48,898 nt of DNA, taken from Alphaproteobacteria bacterium (GTDB taxonomy: Bacteria > Pseudomonadota > Alphaproteobacteria > Rs-D84). The notes under the pieces are model-generated. The model saw only the letters and a list, made by a program, of their open reading frames with translations. It was not told the origin of the DNA and ran no database searches. The DNA lies in contig JAGCYJ010000009.1 of assembly GCA_017960855.1 (NCBI GenBank), positions 1-48,898 on the forward strand, written 5' to 3'. Within the stretch, counting starts at the first letter, position 1, and the number at the start of each line of letters is the position of its first letter. Position numbers and translations under genes: made by a program. This document shows positions 19,118 through 27,304 of the stretch, one piece after another.

Positions 19118-19330
19118 ATGAAAAAAGGAATTCATCCAGAATACCACGAAATTAACGTCACAATGACTGACGGTAAGACGGTTAAAATGTATTCTTCGGT
19201 CAAAAAAGATTTGGTTTTATCAACCGACAATTTGAATCATTCTGCATGGACCGGTCAACGCGCAAATACAGGCGACAAGGGTCAACGTGCGGCTGAATTC
19301 AAAAGCAAATTTGCCGGATTTAAATTCTAA
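19118..19330 (+). CDS. rpmE: 50S ribosomal protein bL31
   Basis: A 70-residue protein with the bL31 start MKKGIHPEYHEI and the end DNLNHSAWTGQRANTGDKGQRAAEFKSKFAGF. The four zinc-binding cysteines of the zinc-containing bL31 form are absent, so this is the zinc-independent form usual in alphaproteobacteria. bL31 forms a bridge between the ribosomal subunits. The stop is followed 23 bases later by the inositol-monophosphatase-like gene, which probably shares its transcript. Confidence 0.93.
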   Translation: MKKGIHPEYHEINVTMTDGKTVKMYSSVKKDLVLSTDNLNHSAWTGQRANTGDKGQRAAEFKSKFAGFKF

Positions 19331-19353
19331 TAAAACAAAATCGGGGTGGCAAA

Positions 19354-20058
19354 ATGGAATTGCTGATCAAAGGTTCAACGGAATTAAACAAAATGTTTAT
19401 GGCGTTGCAACGTACGGCAACCGGTTTGCGCCACGATTTTGGTGAGGTAGAAAATTTACAGCAATCTTTGCGCGGTGCGCGTGACTTTGTACAAAAGGCA
19501 GAGGCGCGTATAGAAGAAAGCATCTTGTCTGATTTGATGCTGGTTCGTCCGAACGCAGGATTGTTGACCCCAAATGTGTCGCGTGCCGGTGACGGACGCG
19601 ATGAATTTGTTTTAGCATTGTCGGGTGCGGCAAATTTTGTTCGTGCCAATCCTCATTTCGCAATTTCTTTGGCGCTGCGCACAAATGATGAAACGCAAAT
19701 CGCGCTTGTTTATTCGCCAATTGATGAACGTTTATATTATGCGGAAAATGGTCGTGGTGCATATGCTTTTTCAGCATTTCATTCTGCGCGGGTCAAGGTT
19801 TCTAATTTAAAAGACGATGCCGATTTAACGATTGCGTATAATACAACAGATAATCGCAAGACGGTTGGTGATGTTCGTTGCACCGGTTGCCCGGCACTTG
19901 ATTTAGCATGGGTTGCGTCGGGCAAGTTTGATGGGTTCGTATCTGAACCACTTGATTTTGCAGAAATTGCCGCCGGTGAATTATTGGTTCGCGAAGCTGG
20001 CGGAAAAATAGAAATGGGCGCAGATTTAATTGCGACCAACGGTCATATTGAATTATAA
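19354..20058 (+). CDS. Inositol monophosphatase (SuhB)-like protein without catalytic residues
   Basis: A 234-residue member of the inositol monophosphatase fold family. It aligns by eye with SuhB across its whole length: ARDFVQKAEARIEESI, FVLALSGAANFVRANPHFAISLALR, YYAENGRGAYAF, CPALDLAWVASGKFDGFV and AAGELLVREAGG. However, the metal-binding sites are gone. The usual D-P-L-D-G-T-T-N-F is L-A-L-S-G-A-A-N-F here (residues 87-95), the upstream EE pair is replaced (LLTPNV), and the W-D before the AAG motif is E-I. The fold is preserved and the frame intact, so it is likely a non-enzymatic member. SuhB has a known non-enzymatic role in rRNA antitermination, and the position directly behind rpmE would fit a role in ribosome production; that link is inference. 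Confidence 0.8.
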   Translation: MELLIKGSTELNKMFMALQRTATGLRHDFGEVENLQQSLRGARDFVQKAEARIEESILSDLMLVRPNAGLLTPNVSRAGDGRDEFVLALSGAANFVRANPHFAISLALRTNDETQIALVYSPIDERLYYAENGRGAYAFSAFHSARVKVSNLKDDADLTIAYNTTDNRKTVGDVRCTGCPALDLAWVASGKFDGFVSEPLDFAEIAAGELLVREAGGKIEMGADLIATNGHIEL

Positions 20059-20062
20059 AATG

Positions 20063-20084
20063 TCGCCCATTTGGGCGATTTTTT
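20063..20084 (+). terminator. Rho-independent terminator after the SuhB-like gene
   Basis: TCGCCC (20063-20068) pairs with GGGCGA (20073-20078) around ATTT and is followed by six T residues. It closes the rpmE operon. Confidence 0.88.
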
Positions 20085-20092
20085 GTTTTTAT

Positions 20093-20121
20093 TTGCAAAG
20101 AATAAATATTTGTCTTAAACT
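20093..20121 (+). promoter_or_regulatory. Promoter of the PBP1A gene
   Basis: TTGCAA (20093-20098) and TAAACT (20116-20121) are 17 bases apart. Only ten bases separate the -10 from the ATG at 20132, and there is no Shine-Dalgarno. Confidence 0.55.
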
Positions 20122-20131
20122 TTGTTTCATC

Positions 20132-22171
20132 ATGAAATTAAGAAAAGTTCTGCGTATTTTATTGCATGTCGTGTTTTGGTGCTTTACAGCCGGTATTGCG
20201 GCATTGGCGGCATTGATTTTTATTTATGGAAATGATTTACCTGACTATCGTAAATTGGCAACTTATGCGCCACCGGTTGCGACACGTCTGTACGCAGCGG
20301 ATGGTTCTTTGTTGATTGAATATGCCGAAGAACGTCGTGTGTTTATTGATTATGATGATATGCCGGCACAATTAGTCAATGCGTTTGTCGCTGCCGAAGA
20401 TCAGAATTTCTGGACGCACCCTGGTATTGATGTTCAGGGGATAATCCGTGCGTTAATAAACAATGGGGCGCATGCACTGGGGTTCAATGCGAACTTTTCG
20501 GGTGCTTCAACAATTACGCAACAGGTTGCAAAAAACTTCTTCCTTACATCGGAACGCAGTGTGTCGCGTAAAATTAAAGAGGCAATTTTGGCACTGCGTT
20601 TAGAACGCACTTTTTCCAAGAAACATATTTTAACACTTTATATGAACGAAATATTCTTGGGCGCGCGTGCATATGGTGTTGGTTCGGCTGCGTTGATGTA
20701 TTTTAACAAGCCGGTTGCAAATTTGTCTTTGTCTGAATGTGCGTTTTTGGCGTCCCTGCCAAAGGCACCAAATGATCGTGCGCGTGCGGTTGAACGTCGG
20801 AACTATGTTTTACGTCGCATGATGGAAGAAGGATATATAACACGTGAAGAAATGACAGCGGCGGCCGCCGAAGAATTGAATATCAACAGCGGTTTTACCG
20901 AACAAATGGCACCAGAGTTCCAATATTTTGCCGAAGATGTTCGTCGCCAGTTGTTAAATACTTTGGGACGCGATGTGTTGTATAACCAAGGACTATATAT
21001 CAAAACAACAATCAATCCAGATTTGCAACGTGCCGCAGCCGCCGCGTTGAACAAGGAATTGGATGCATATAATGCCGGTCGTACCGATAAACTTCAGGGC
21101 GCGATTATTGCAATGAATCCGCATACTGGACGCGTGTTGGCAATGACGGGGGGGCGCAGTTTTTCAGAAAGTTCATTTAATCGTGCAACCCAAGCATATC
21201 GCCAGATTGGCAGTACGATTAAACCATTTGTATATTTGGCGGCACTGGAACGTGGTTATTCGCCAGAAACATTGTTGTTGGATGCCCCGATTGTCGGTAT
21301 TCGCGAAAGTGGCATGGAATGGAAACCTGAAAATTATGATAAAAAGTTCTTAGGCGAGATTCCGTTGCGTTTGTCATTGGAAACATCGCGTAATGTTCCA
21401 ACCGTGCGTCTTGCACAACAGATTGGTCCAGAAAACGCGATTGAAATGGCGCAACGTTTCGGTGTCTATCCTGCGGATTTGCAGAACATAAATGTCGCAA
21501 TGGCATTGGGTGCGGGTGAAACAACGCTGGAAAAATTGGTGTTGGGTTATTCCGCATTTATCAACGGTGGTCATGTTATTAAACCGCAATTGGTTGATTA
21601 TATCCAGGATCGCTATGGCCGTTCAATTGGTGGTAACAAGGTCGAATTGGTGGAATGGACACCTGATTCTGTGCCGCCAGAGGTGACAGAAGTGGCGCAG
21701 CCGCTTGCAGATGCTCAGAGTTTGTATCAAATAGTGTCTATTTTACAGGGTGCGGTTGAACGTGGAACCGGACGCCAAGCGCGGGTAGAGGGGCATACAA
21801 TAGCGGGGAAAACTGGAACCACGAATGATGTAAAAGACATTTGGTTTATCGGGTTTTCTAAAAATATGATTGCAGGTGTGTATTTGGGTTACGATACGCC
21901 AAAACCGCTGGCCAAGGGTGCCGGCAGTCATATGGCCGCACGTGTGTTTGCGGACTTTATGCGGGTCGCGCTGGAAAATGAAAAGAATCAGCCGTTCCCG
22001 ATACCAGATGGTTTGTCTTTTGTTCGGGTAAATCGTCGCAGTGGTGCGGCGGCATCTGTTGATCCAGATGGTACAATTATTACCGAAGTGTTCAAAGTTG
22101 GGCAGAAACCCAATCCAGCACCAAGTCGCAACACGATGGACAGCAGTCCAGTCATGGGCGGTGTATTTTAA
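20132..22171 (+). CDS. mrcA: Penicillin-binding protein 1A, bifunctional peptidoglycan synthase
   Basis: A 679-residue class A PBP. Residues 1-35 contain a single membrane anchor. The glycosyltransferase domain (GT51) shows AAEDQNFWTHPGID, GASTITQQVAKNFFL, RKIKEAILALRLER and YMNEIFLG. The transpeptidase domain has the S-x-x-K motif GSTIKPF, the S-x-N motif ETSRNVPT and KTGTT. It polymerises and cross-links peptidoglycan. I chose ATG 20132 over an upstream in-frame ATG at 20030, because the latter would lie inside the previous gene and its terminator, while 20132 starts a typical basic-then-hydrophobic anchor. It is shorter than E. coli PBP1A (about 850), so inserted accessory domains are missing or reduced. 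Confidence 0.93.
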   Translation: MKLRKVLRILLHVVFWCFTAGIAALAALIFIYGNDLPDYRKLATYAPPVATRLYAADGSLLIEYAEERRVFIDYDDMPAQLVNAFVAAEDQNFWTHPGIDVQGIIRALINNGAHALGFNANFSGASTITQQVAKNFFLTSERSVSRKIKEAILALRLERTFSKKHILTLYMNEIFLGARAYGVGSAALMYFNKPVANLSLSECAFLASLPKAPNDRARAVERRNYVLRRMMEEGYITREEMTAAAAEELNINSGFTEQMAPEFQYFAEDVRRQLLNTLGRDVLYNQGLYIKTTINPDLQRAAAAALNKELDAYNAGRTDKLQGAIIAMNPHTGRVLAMTGGRSFSESSFNRATQAYRQIGSTIKPFVYLAALERGYSPETLLLDAPIVGIRESGMEWKPENYDKKFLGEIPLRLSLETSRNVPTVRLAQQIGPENAIEMAQRFGVYPADLQNINVAMALGAGETTLEKLVLGYSAFINGGHVIKPQLVDYIQDRYGRSIGGNKVELVEWTPDSVPPEVTEVAQPLADAQSLYQIVSILQGAVERGTGRQARVEGHTIAGKTGTTNDVKDIWFIGFSKNMIAGVYLGYDTPKPLAKGAGSHMAARVFADFMRVALENEKNQPFPIPDGLSFVRVNRRSGAAASVDPDGTIITEVFKVGQKPNPAPSRNTMDSSPVMGGVF

Positions 22172-22191
22172 TTTAATATTACGAAAAAATG

Positions 22192-22228
22192 TGATATAAT
22201 GTCCCCTGTTATGTATGGGGGATTTTTT
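22192..22228 (+). promoter_or_regulatory. Extended -10 followed by terminator-like leader hairpin
   Basis: TGATATAAT (22192-22200) is followed by TCCCC (22202-22206) pairing with GGGGA (22218-22222) and six T residues right before the ATG at 22229. The hairpin would also occlude GGGGGA, the likely ribosome binding site. It could be a small attenuator or translational switch, but the stem is only five pairs and transcription would start inside it. Confidence 0.4.
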
Positions 22229-22528
22229 ATGAAGAAAGTATTAGCGATATTGTTTTGTGCAACTGCATTGGTGGCATGTGGCCAAGATGATGGAATTGAA
22301 CATCAAAAATGTGGTGGATATGATGTAGAAATGCGCTTTTCCGACACGGGTGAAACAATGAATGCCAATATAAACGGTGATGAATTGGAATTGTCTAATG
22401 TTGTGTCGGCATCAGGGGCGAAATTTGCCGGAATATTGAACGATACAATCGTCGTTTTGTGGAATCAGGGCGAAAATTGGACGCTTATATTGGACGACGA
22501 CACTATTATTGAGTGCGAAAGCAAATAA
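22229..22528 (+). CDS. Small lipoprotein, unknown function
   Basis: A 99-residue predicted lipoprotein: a MKKVLAILFCATALVAC signal peptide with lipobox LVAC (Cys 17), then a hydrophilic domain with two further cysteines (CGGYDVEMRF and the C-terminal IECESK). Repeated beta-strand-like pieces (EMRFSDTGETMNANINGDELEL, GILNDTIVVLW, WTLILDDDTIIE) suggest a small beta-barrel such as those in lipocalin- or MliC-like inhibitors, but I do not claim that family. ATG 22229 is preceded by GGGGGA; an in-frame ATG at 22211 would add six residues and suit a leaderless start. Confidence 0.7.
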   Translation: MKKVLAILFCATALVACGQDDGIEHQKCGGYDVEMRFSDTGETMNANINGDELELSNVVSASGAKFAGILNDTIVVLWNQGENWTLILDDDTIIECESK

Positions 22529-22550
22529 GATTTATTTTCAGATAACTTTG

Positions 22551-22559
22551 TGATAAAAT
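22551..22559 (+). promoter_or_regulatory. Extended -10 before mraY
   Basis: TGATAAAAT (22551-22559) lies 23 bases before the mraY ATG. The leader carries AAGGAG (22571-22576) at ideal spacing. Confidence 0.5.
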
Positions 22560-22582
22560 GTCAGCATAAGAAGGAGATTTTT

Positions 22583-23671
22583 ATGCTGACTGATTTTTTT
22601 CTAGAAAAAGGTGTAAGTTTTTTTGCAAGTGGTTGGACTCAATTCGCGGGTGGTTTTGGCCTGGCGTTCTTGATAATGCTTGTCTTTGGCCGTCCATTTA
22701 TTCGTGCAATGCACGCATGGCAAAAAAAGGGTCAGCCAATAAGTGAAAATGTCCCACAATCGCATCGGGCCAAGGCGGGAACGCCGACCATGGGCGGTAT
22801 TTTGTTGGTGTTGGCCATTTTGATTTCATCTGTGTTGTTTATGCCAATGTCAAATCCGACGGGGTGGATTGCTTTGTTGGCACTGGTAATGTTCAGCATA
22901 TTGGGCTTCGTTGATGATTATAAAAAAGTTTCTTCGCAGTCGGTCAAAGCATCAAATGGGCTGAAACCATCAACACGCTTGTTTGTTGAAGCGGTCTTTG
23001 TGGTTGTTTTGGCATATTTGATAAATAAAACTATGCCAGCATATGTACCTGATTTATCGTTGGCATTTGGTTCGTGGATTGCATGGCCGTTGGGATTGTT
23101 TTATTACATATTTGCTTATTTTGTGATTTGTGGTTCGGCAAATGCGACGAATATAACCGATGGTTTGGACGGTATGCTGTCTAAATTGTATATGCCAGTT
23201 CTGGTCGTGTTGGTTGTCGCATTGTACGGCGCAACACGAATCGGGTTTATGGATACAGTTGTGTTTTTACCCGAAGCAAGCGGTCTGTACGCAGTATTGG
23301 GTGCGGCGTTTGGTGCGGTGTTGGGATTTTTATGGTTCAACGCAAAACCTGCTTCAATCTTTATGGGTGATGTCGGTTCGCTTGCGTTGGGTGGCTTTAT
23401 GGGAACGGTTGCCATGTTGTTAAAGTCAGAAATCATTATGGGCGTTGCCGCGGGAATGATGGTTTTGATTTTGTTGTCTTCATTTGTTCAAACAATGGTT
23501 TTCAAAATTACACGTATTGCAACCGGCACCGGTCGCCGTGTGTTTTTGCGTGCGCCATTACATCATCACTTTGAAGAATTGGGTTGGGTTGAAACAAAAA
23601 TTGTTGATCGATTCTTTATCTTGTCGGTGATGTTCGCAGGGTTGGCATTGGTCATATTGAAATTCGCATAA
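22583..23671 (+). CDS. mraY: Phospho-N-acetylmuramoyl-pentapeptide transferase
   Basis: A 362-residue polytopic membrane enzyme that transfers phospho-MurNAc-pentapeptide to undecaprenyl phosphate, giving lipid I. Diagnostic motifs are HRAKAGTPTMGG, the metal-binding FVDDYKK, NATNITDGLDGM, FMGDVGSLALGG and the HHH region RAPLHHHFEELGW. The ATG at 22583 follows AAGGAG and gives the normal N-terminus MLTDFFLEKG; an upstream in-frame ATG at 22550 overlaps the promoter. It starts the mraY-ftsW-murG set, where the usual murD between mraY and ftsW is missing. Confidence 0.96.
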   Translation: MLTDFFLEKGVSFFASGWTQFAGGFGLAFLIMLVFGRPFIRAMHAWQKKGQPISENVPQSHRAKAGTPTMGGILLVLAILISSVLFMPMSNPTGWIALLALVMFSILGFVDDYKKVSSQSVKASNGLKPSTRLFVEAVFVVVLAYLINKTMPAYVPDLSLAFGSWIAWPLGLFYYIFAYFVICGSANATNITDGLDGMLSKLYMPVLVVLVVALYGATRIGFMDTVVFLPEASGLYAVLGAAFGAVLGFLWFNAKPASIFMGDVGSLALGGFMGTVAMLLKSEIIMGVAAGMMVLILLSSFVQTMVFKITRIATGTGRRVFLRAPLHHHFEELGWVETKIVDRFFILSVMFAGLALVILKFA

Positions 23672-23690
23672 AGTACAGTGAGAGAATGTA

Positions 23691-24857
23691 ATGTTTAAAA
23701 TAAACAGAACCGAAGAGAGTAGATTAACCAGTTGGTATTTTGAAACAGATAGAAAATTGCTGGTTATGGTTTTGGCTATGATTTTTGTCGCTATGATTAT
23801 GGCGATATCCAGTGGTTCTGCGATGTTTGTGCGAACAATGAATATGGCACACAAAGTTCAATGGTATGATTTCTTTGTGCGTATGATTCCATTTTATGTC
23901 ATTGGTGTAATAACCATGATTGGTGTCAGTATGACCGACAAAAAGACGGTTATGCGTTTGGCATGGGCAGATATAATTGTGTTCTTTCTTCTATTGATTG
24001 GGACAGTTTTGTTTCCACACGAATGGAACCATTCACATCGTTGGTTGATGTTGCCGGGATTGCCGCGTGTTATGCCATCTGATTTGATGAAGCCAGGGTT
24101 TGTTATGGTGACCGCATGGTTTATTTCTAAAATGAAATCAATATACGAAGGCGATATGTTCAATCTGAAACGTACATTGTTCCAGGTAAAAACTTGGTCG
24201 TGGGCATGGTATTTGGCCCCGCTGGTAATCGTGTTAGCGATTCAGTTTTGGCATCCGGACTTTGGAACGATGTTGCTGTATCTGGGAACATTGTTTGTTA
24301 TGTTGTTTATGGCGGGACTGCCGGGAAAATGGGTTGCATCACTGATGGGAATTGGTGGTGGTCTGTTGATGCTGGGGGTGACATTTTTGCCACACGTGCG
24401 GGCCAGAACACTGGGGATGTTCGGCGCCGTTGATCCACGCAGCCAGATTGGATTTGCCCTGCGCGCAATTCGTAATGGTGGTTTGTTTGGTGCAGGGGAC
24501 AAGGCATACATAGTTGAAAATTTACCAATGGCAGAAAGTGATTTTATCTTGTCGGGAATATGTGAAAACTTTGGCGCAATAGTGTCCTGTGCTTTGATTG
24601 TTTTGTTGTTTGTCGTGTTTTGGCGCTTGCTGCACCAATCAAAGTATGCGCGTGATGATTTTACATCTAATGCGATTATCGGCACGGCGGCAATGTTCGG
24701 AATTCAAGTTTGCATCAATTTAGCATCAACGCTGCGTATTATGCCGGCCAAGGGTATGACATTGCCGTTCATATCACACGGGGGCAGTTCGTTTGTCGCG
24801 TATTGTTTGCTGTTCGGTATGGCATTGGCACTGATACGCGAAGATAAATGGAAATAA
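23691..24857 (+). CDS. ftsW: Septal peptidoglycan glycosyltransferase FtsW
   Basis: A 388-residue SEDS protein with about ten membrane segments. Characteristic pieces are AISSGSAMF in TM1, HRWLMLPGLPRVMPSDLMKPGF, HPDFGTMLL, the QIGFALRAIRNGGLFGAG loop, LPMAESDFILSGICENFG with the catalytic Asp region, and PAKGMTLPFISHGGSS. FtsW polymerises septal glycan strands with its partner class B PBP. It lies 19 bases after mraY and 15 before murG. The SHGGSS end is typical of FtsW rather than RodA, and the cluster context agrees. Confidence 0.93.
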   Translation: MFKINRTEESRLTSWYFETDRKLLVMVLAMIFVAMIMAISSGSAMFVRTMNMAHKVQWYDFFVRMIPFYVIGVITMIGVSMTDKKTVMRLAWADIIVFFLLLIGTVLFPHEWNHSHRWLMLPGLPRVMPSDLMKPGFVMVTAWFISKMKSIYEGDMFNLKRTLFQVKTWSWAWYLAPLVIVLAIQFWHPDFGTMLLYLGTLFVMLFMAGLPGKWVASLMGIGGGLLMLGVTFLPHVRARTLGMFGAVDPRSQIGFALRAIRNGGLFGAGDKAYIVENLPMAESDFILSGICENFGAIVSCALIVLLFVVFWRLLHQSKYARDDFTSNAIIGTAAMFGIQVCINLASTLRIMPAKGMTLPFISHGGSSFVAYCLLFGMALALIREDKWK

Positions 24858-24872
24858 CAATAGGGGGCTGTG

Positions 24873-25919
24873 ATGAAAATATTGATTGCAACAGGTGGAA
24901 CGGGTGGACATGTGTATCCTGCGCTGGCGGTTGCCGAAGAATTGGCATCACGCGGGCATAAAATAATCATATCGTGCGACGGTCGTGTTGATAAAATGGT
25001 GCGTGACGGAAAACCGGCTGGCGCAAAAAAGATTCATATTTGGGCTTCGGGTGTTGGCGCAAAAAGTCGCATGAATCAAATGTGGGCTTTGTTTAAAATC
25101 GCAGTGTCGGCGGCTGCGCTTACATTACGCTTTATATTTTCGCGGCCCAATCGCGTTGTTGCGTTTGGTGGATATGCGTCTGTGCCAGCGGTGTTTGCCG
25201 CGCATGTGTGGCATATCCCAACATTTTTGCATGAACAGAACGCGGCGATTGGTCGTGCGAATAAGTTTACTATGCGTTGGGTTAAAACTTTGATGACCAG
25301 TTTCCCAACCGTTGATGGTATGCCAAAGAAGTCGCCGGCGCGTGTCGTTTATACTGGTTTGCCGGTTCGTCGCGATTTTATTGAACGCGCAGGTGCAAAA
25401 TTATCGGGCAAGGGTAATTTGCTGGTGACCGGCGGTTCGCTGGGGGCGCAAATCTTGGACGAAGTTGTGCCAAACGCGATTGCAGCAATGAAAAACAAAA
25501 AGATTTTCGTCACGCATCAAACGCGTCCTGAAAATGTTGAACGGTTGCAAATGTTTTATGCCAAGCACAAGATTCACGCAAACGTGTTGTCATTTATTCG
25601 TGATATGGCGGGTGTGATTGCGGATGCTGATTTAGTAATAAGTCGTGGCGGTGCCAGCACAGTTATAGAATTGGAAACAATCGGTCGTCCGGCGATAATT
25701 GTGCCACTGGGGATAAATCCCGACCAAGCCGCCAATGCAGCGTCGTATGCACGACTGGGGGGCGGATTCGCAATTGAACAGTCAAAGTTTACAGAAAAAT
25801 GGTTGACCGCAACACTTACCGAGTTGTTTGAAAACCCGACGCGCTTGCAAAAAATGGCAAAAAAATCACTGGTTGAAAACCATGCGGTTAAACTGATTGC
25901 GGACGCGGTTGAAAAATAA
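24873..25919 (+). CDS. murG: UDP-GlcNAc:lipid I GlcNAc transferase (lipid II synthase)
   Basis: A 348-residue GT-B glycosyltransferase that adds GlcNAc to lipid I at the cytoplasmic membrane face. The N-terminus ATGGTGGHVYPALAVAEEL is the MurG G-loop. AFGGYASVPAVFAA, HEQNAAIGRANKF, VTGGSLGAQILDEVVP and SRGGASTVIELETIGRPAIIVPL (donor-binding) complete the signature. The ATG at 24873 follows GGGGG at suitable distance; a GTG directly before it is also in frame. It ends the cell-wall cluster; murC, murB, ddl and ftsQAZ do not follow. Confidence 0.96.
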   Translation: MKILIATGGTGGHVYPALAVAEELASRGHKIIISCDGRVDKMVRDGKPAGAKKIHIWASGVGAKSRMNQMWALFKIAVSAAALTLRFIFSRPNRVVAFGGYASVPAVFAAHVWHIPTFLHEQNAAIGRANKFTMRWVKTLMTSFPTVDGMPKKSPARVVYTGLPVRRDFIERAGAKLSGKGNLLVTGGSLGAQILDEVVPNAIAAMKNKKIFVTHQTRPENVERLQMFYAKHKIHANVLSFIRDMAGVIADADLVISRGGASTVIELETIGRPAIIVPLGINPDQAANAASYARLGGGFAIEQSKFTEKWLTATLTELFENPTRLQKMAKKSLVENHAVKLIADAVEK

Positions 25920-25941
25920 TTTTTGTTGATGCATTTTGTGC

Positions 25942-25977
25942 TTGCCCCCGATTCGTCATTTGTTCTATGATTAGAAC
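25942..25977 (+). promoter_or_regulatory. Promoter with small palindrome
   Basis: TTGCCC (25942-25947) and TATGAT (25966-25971), 18 bases apart, precede the gene at 25992. A 6-bp inverted repeat GTTCTA/TAGAAC (25962-25967 and 25972-25977) overlaps the -10 and could be an operator. AGGAAAGGA follows as ribosome binding site. Confidence 0.5.
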
Positions 25978-25991
25978 GGAAGGAAAGGAAT

Positions 25992-27296
25992 ATGCATCGG
26001 ATTACTGCGTCATTATTGGCGATTTTTGTGGCATCCAACGCATGGGGGGATGTTCGTTTGCCTGTTGTAAATGTTGGTGCGGCGGGGGTTTCAGCGCGCG
26101 CGGCTTTTGGGGAACCTGTGTATGAACCGGCCTATGTTTCACCGTCGGTTTCGGTTGCACCGGTGACCAAGTCACGTGTTGCGTCAACGCCAAAATCGGT
26201 CAGTACACGCAGTGTTACCGCACGTACCGCAACGAAAGCGACACCGTCTGTGGATCGTGGTGAAAAAATCGCAAGCGTTTCAGATGTTTTGATTCCGCAT
26301 CGCCCCAGTTCTGATTTGTGGGCACAAAATGATGCGCCTTTGCGTATGCCAAGCCCATCAGAGTTTTCCGTTCTGCGTTCTGATTTCGCGTTGCCCGAAG
26401 AAAGTTTAGATACATATTCGTCGGGTGAAAGATTCTTTGCGCGTAATTCTGAACCGGTGACAGCGCACGAGGCAATGAGTGAGTTTGATAATCAACTGGC
26501 AAAATTGTCTGAATTGCAACGCAGGGCGGACGAAAGTGTTGCAGCGCGTCCGTCGCAAATCGTTTCTGAACCGTTTGTGAATGTTGCCAGCAACAATGTC
26601 GTTCCACGTGAAACTAAACCGGTGGAAAAAGAAGATACAACTGTGAAATTATCGCGTTTAGTTGTGCCAATGGATAACCAAGATGTCGTTGTACGCAGTG
26701 TTGAAAAGAATACTTCGCCAACAATTGCGGCGGTGCGTAATGATATGACGAAAATGTCGCCGTCTGAATTGCGTCGCGCGTTTCGTAAAACCTTCTTGTC
26801 CGAAAATAAGCATTTATCAACATTCCAAATGGATGACCGTTTTGATGTAGCAAGTGATATGTCAAGCAGCATAGAAGGATTCACCGCTGTGCGCGATTTA
26901 TCCGAAGCAGGTGGTATTCGTCCACTGGAAATCAAAATCCGCTTCCGTAACGAAGATTCCGCGTTGTCGCGTGATAATTATACATTGTTGACCGAATATG
27001 CGTCTATTGTGGTCAGTAATCCAAAACGCGCAATTCAGGTTGCGATTCCGGAAAGTGTGACAACTAATGCCGACGATCGTAAATTGGCGGCGCGCAGATT
27101 GGCAATTATTGAACAGGTGTTGCGTGATACCGGTGTGGCAGAACAACGCGTGTTGCCGGTCTTGTCGTCACGCAATGATGATGCATTTGTATTGCGTATT
27201 ATTTCCAACGACCAATACGAAACATTGACACAACAGCAACGCAATATGTTCGGTGACAGTGTTAGCAAGAAAACATACAAAAGCATGTCCTGGTAA
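25992..27296 (+). CDS. Secreted protein with degenerate OmpA-like C-terminal domain
   Basis: A 434-residue exported protein. Residues 1-19 are a signal peptide ending AWGD. About residues 55-90 are basic and Ser/Thr-rich (RVASTPKSVSTRSVTARTATK), the same style as in the two giant secreted proteins at the left end. A long, probably disordered, charged middle follows. The C-terminal about 100 residues (from IKIRFRNEDSALSRDNYTLLTEYASIVVSNPKRAIQVAIPESV to GVAEQRVLPVL) have the strand-helix pattern of OmpA/MotB peptidoglycan-binding domains, but the GHTD-x-x-G part is replaced, so peptidoglycan binding is doubtful. It is followed eight bases later by comF. Confidence 0.7.
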   Translation: MHRITASLLAIFVASNAWGDVRLPVVNVGAAGVSARAAFGEPVYEPAYVSPSVSVAPVTKSRVASTPKSVSTRSVTARTATKATPSVDRGEKIASVSDVLIPHRPSSDLWAQNDAPLRMPSPSEFSVLRSDFALPEESLDTYSSGERFFARNSEPVTAHEAMSEFDNQLAKLSELQRRADESVAARPSQIVSEPFVNVASNNVVPRETKPVEKEDTTVKLSRLVVPMDNQDVVVRSVEKNTSPTIAAVRNDMTKMSPSELRRAFRKTFLSENKHLSTFQMDDRFDVASDMSSSIEGFTAVRDLSEAGGIRPLEIKIRFRNEDSALSRDNYTLLTEYASIVVSNPKRAIQVAIPESVTTNADDRKLAARRLAIIEQVLRDTGVAEQRVLPVLSSRNDDAFVLRIISNDQYETLTQQQRNMFGDSVSKKTYKSMSW

Positions 27297-27304
27297 GTTG
27301 CGAA

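Noticed and set aside
20030..20131. Longer N-terminus for PBP1A
   Set aside because: It would begin inside the preceding gene and run through its terminator; the ATG at 20132 gives a normal anchor.
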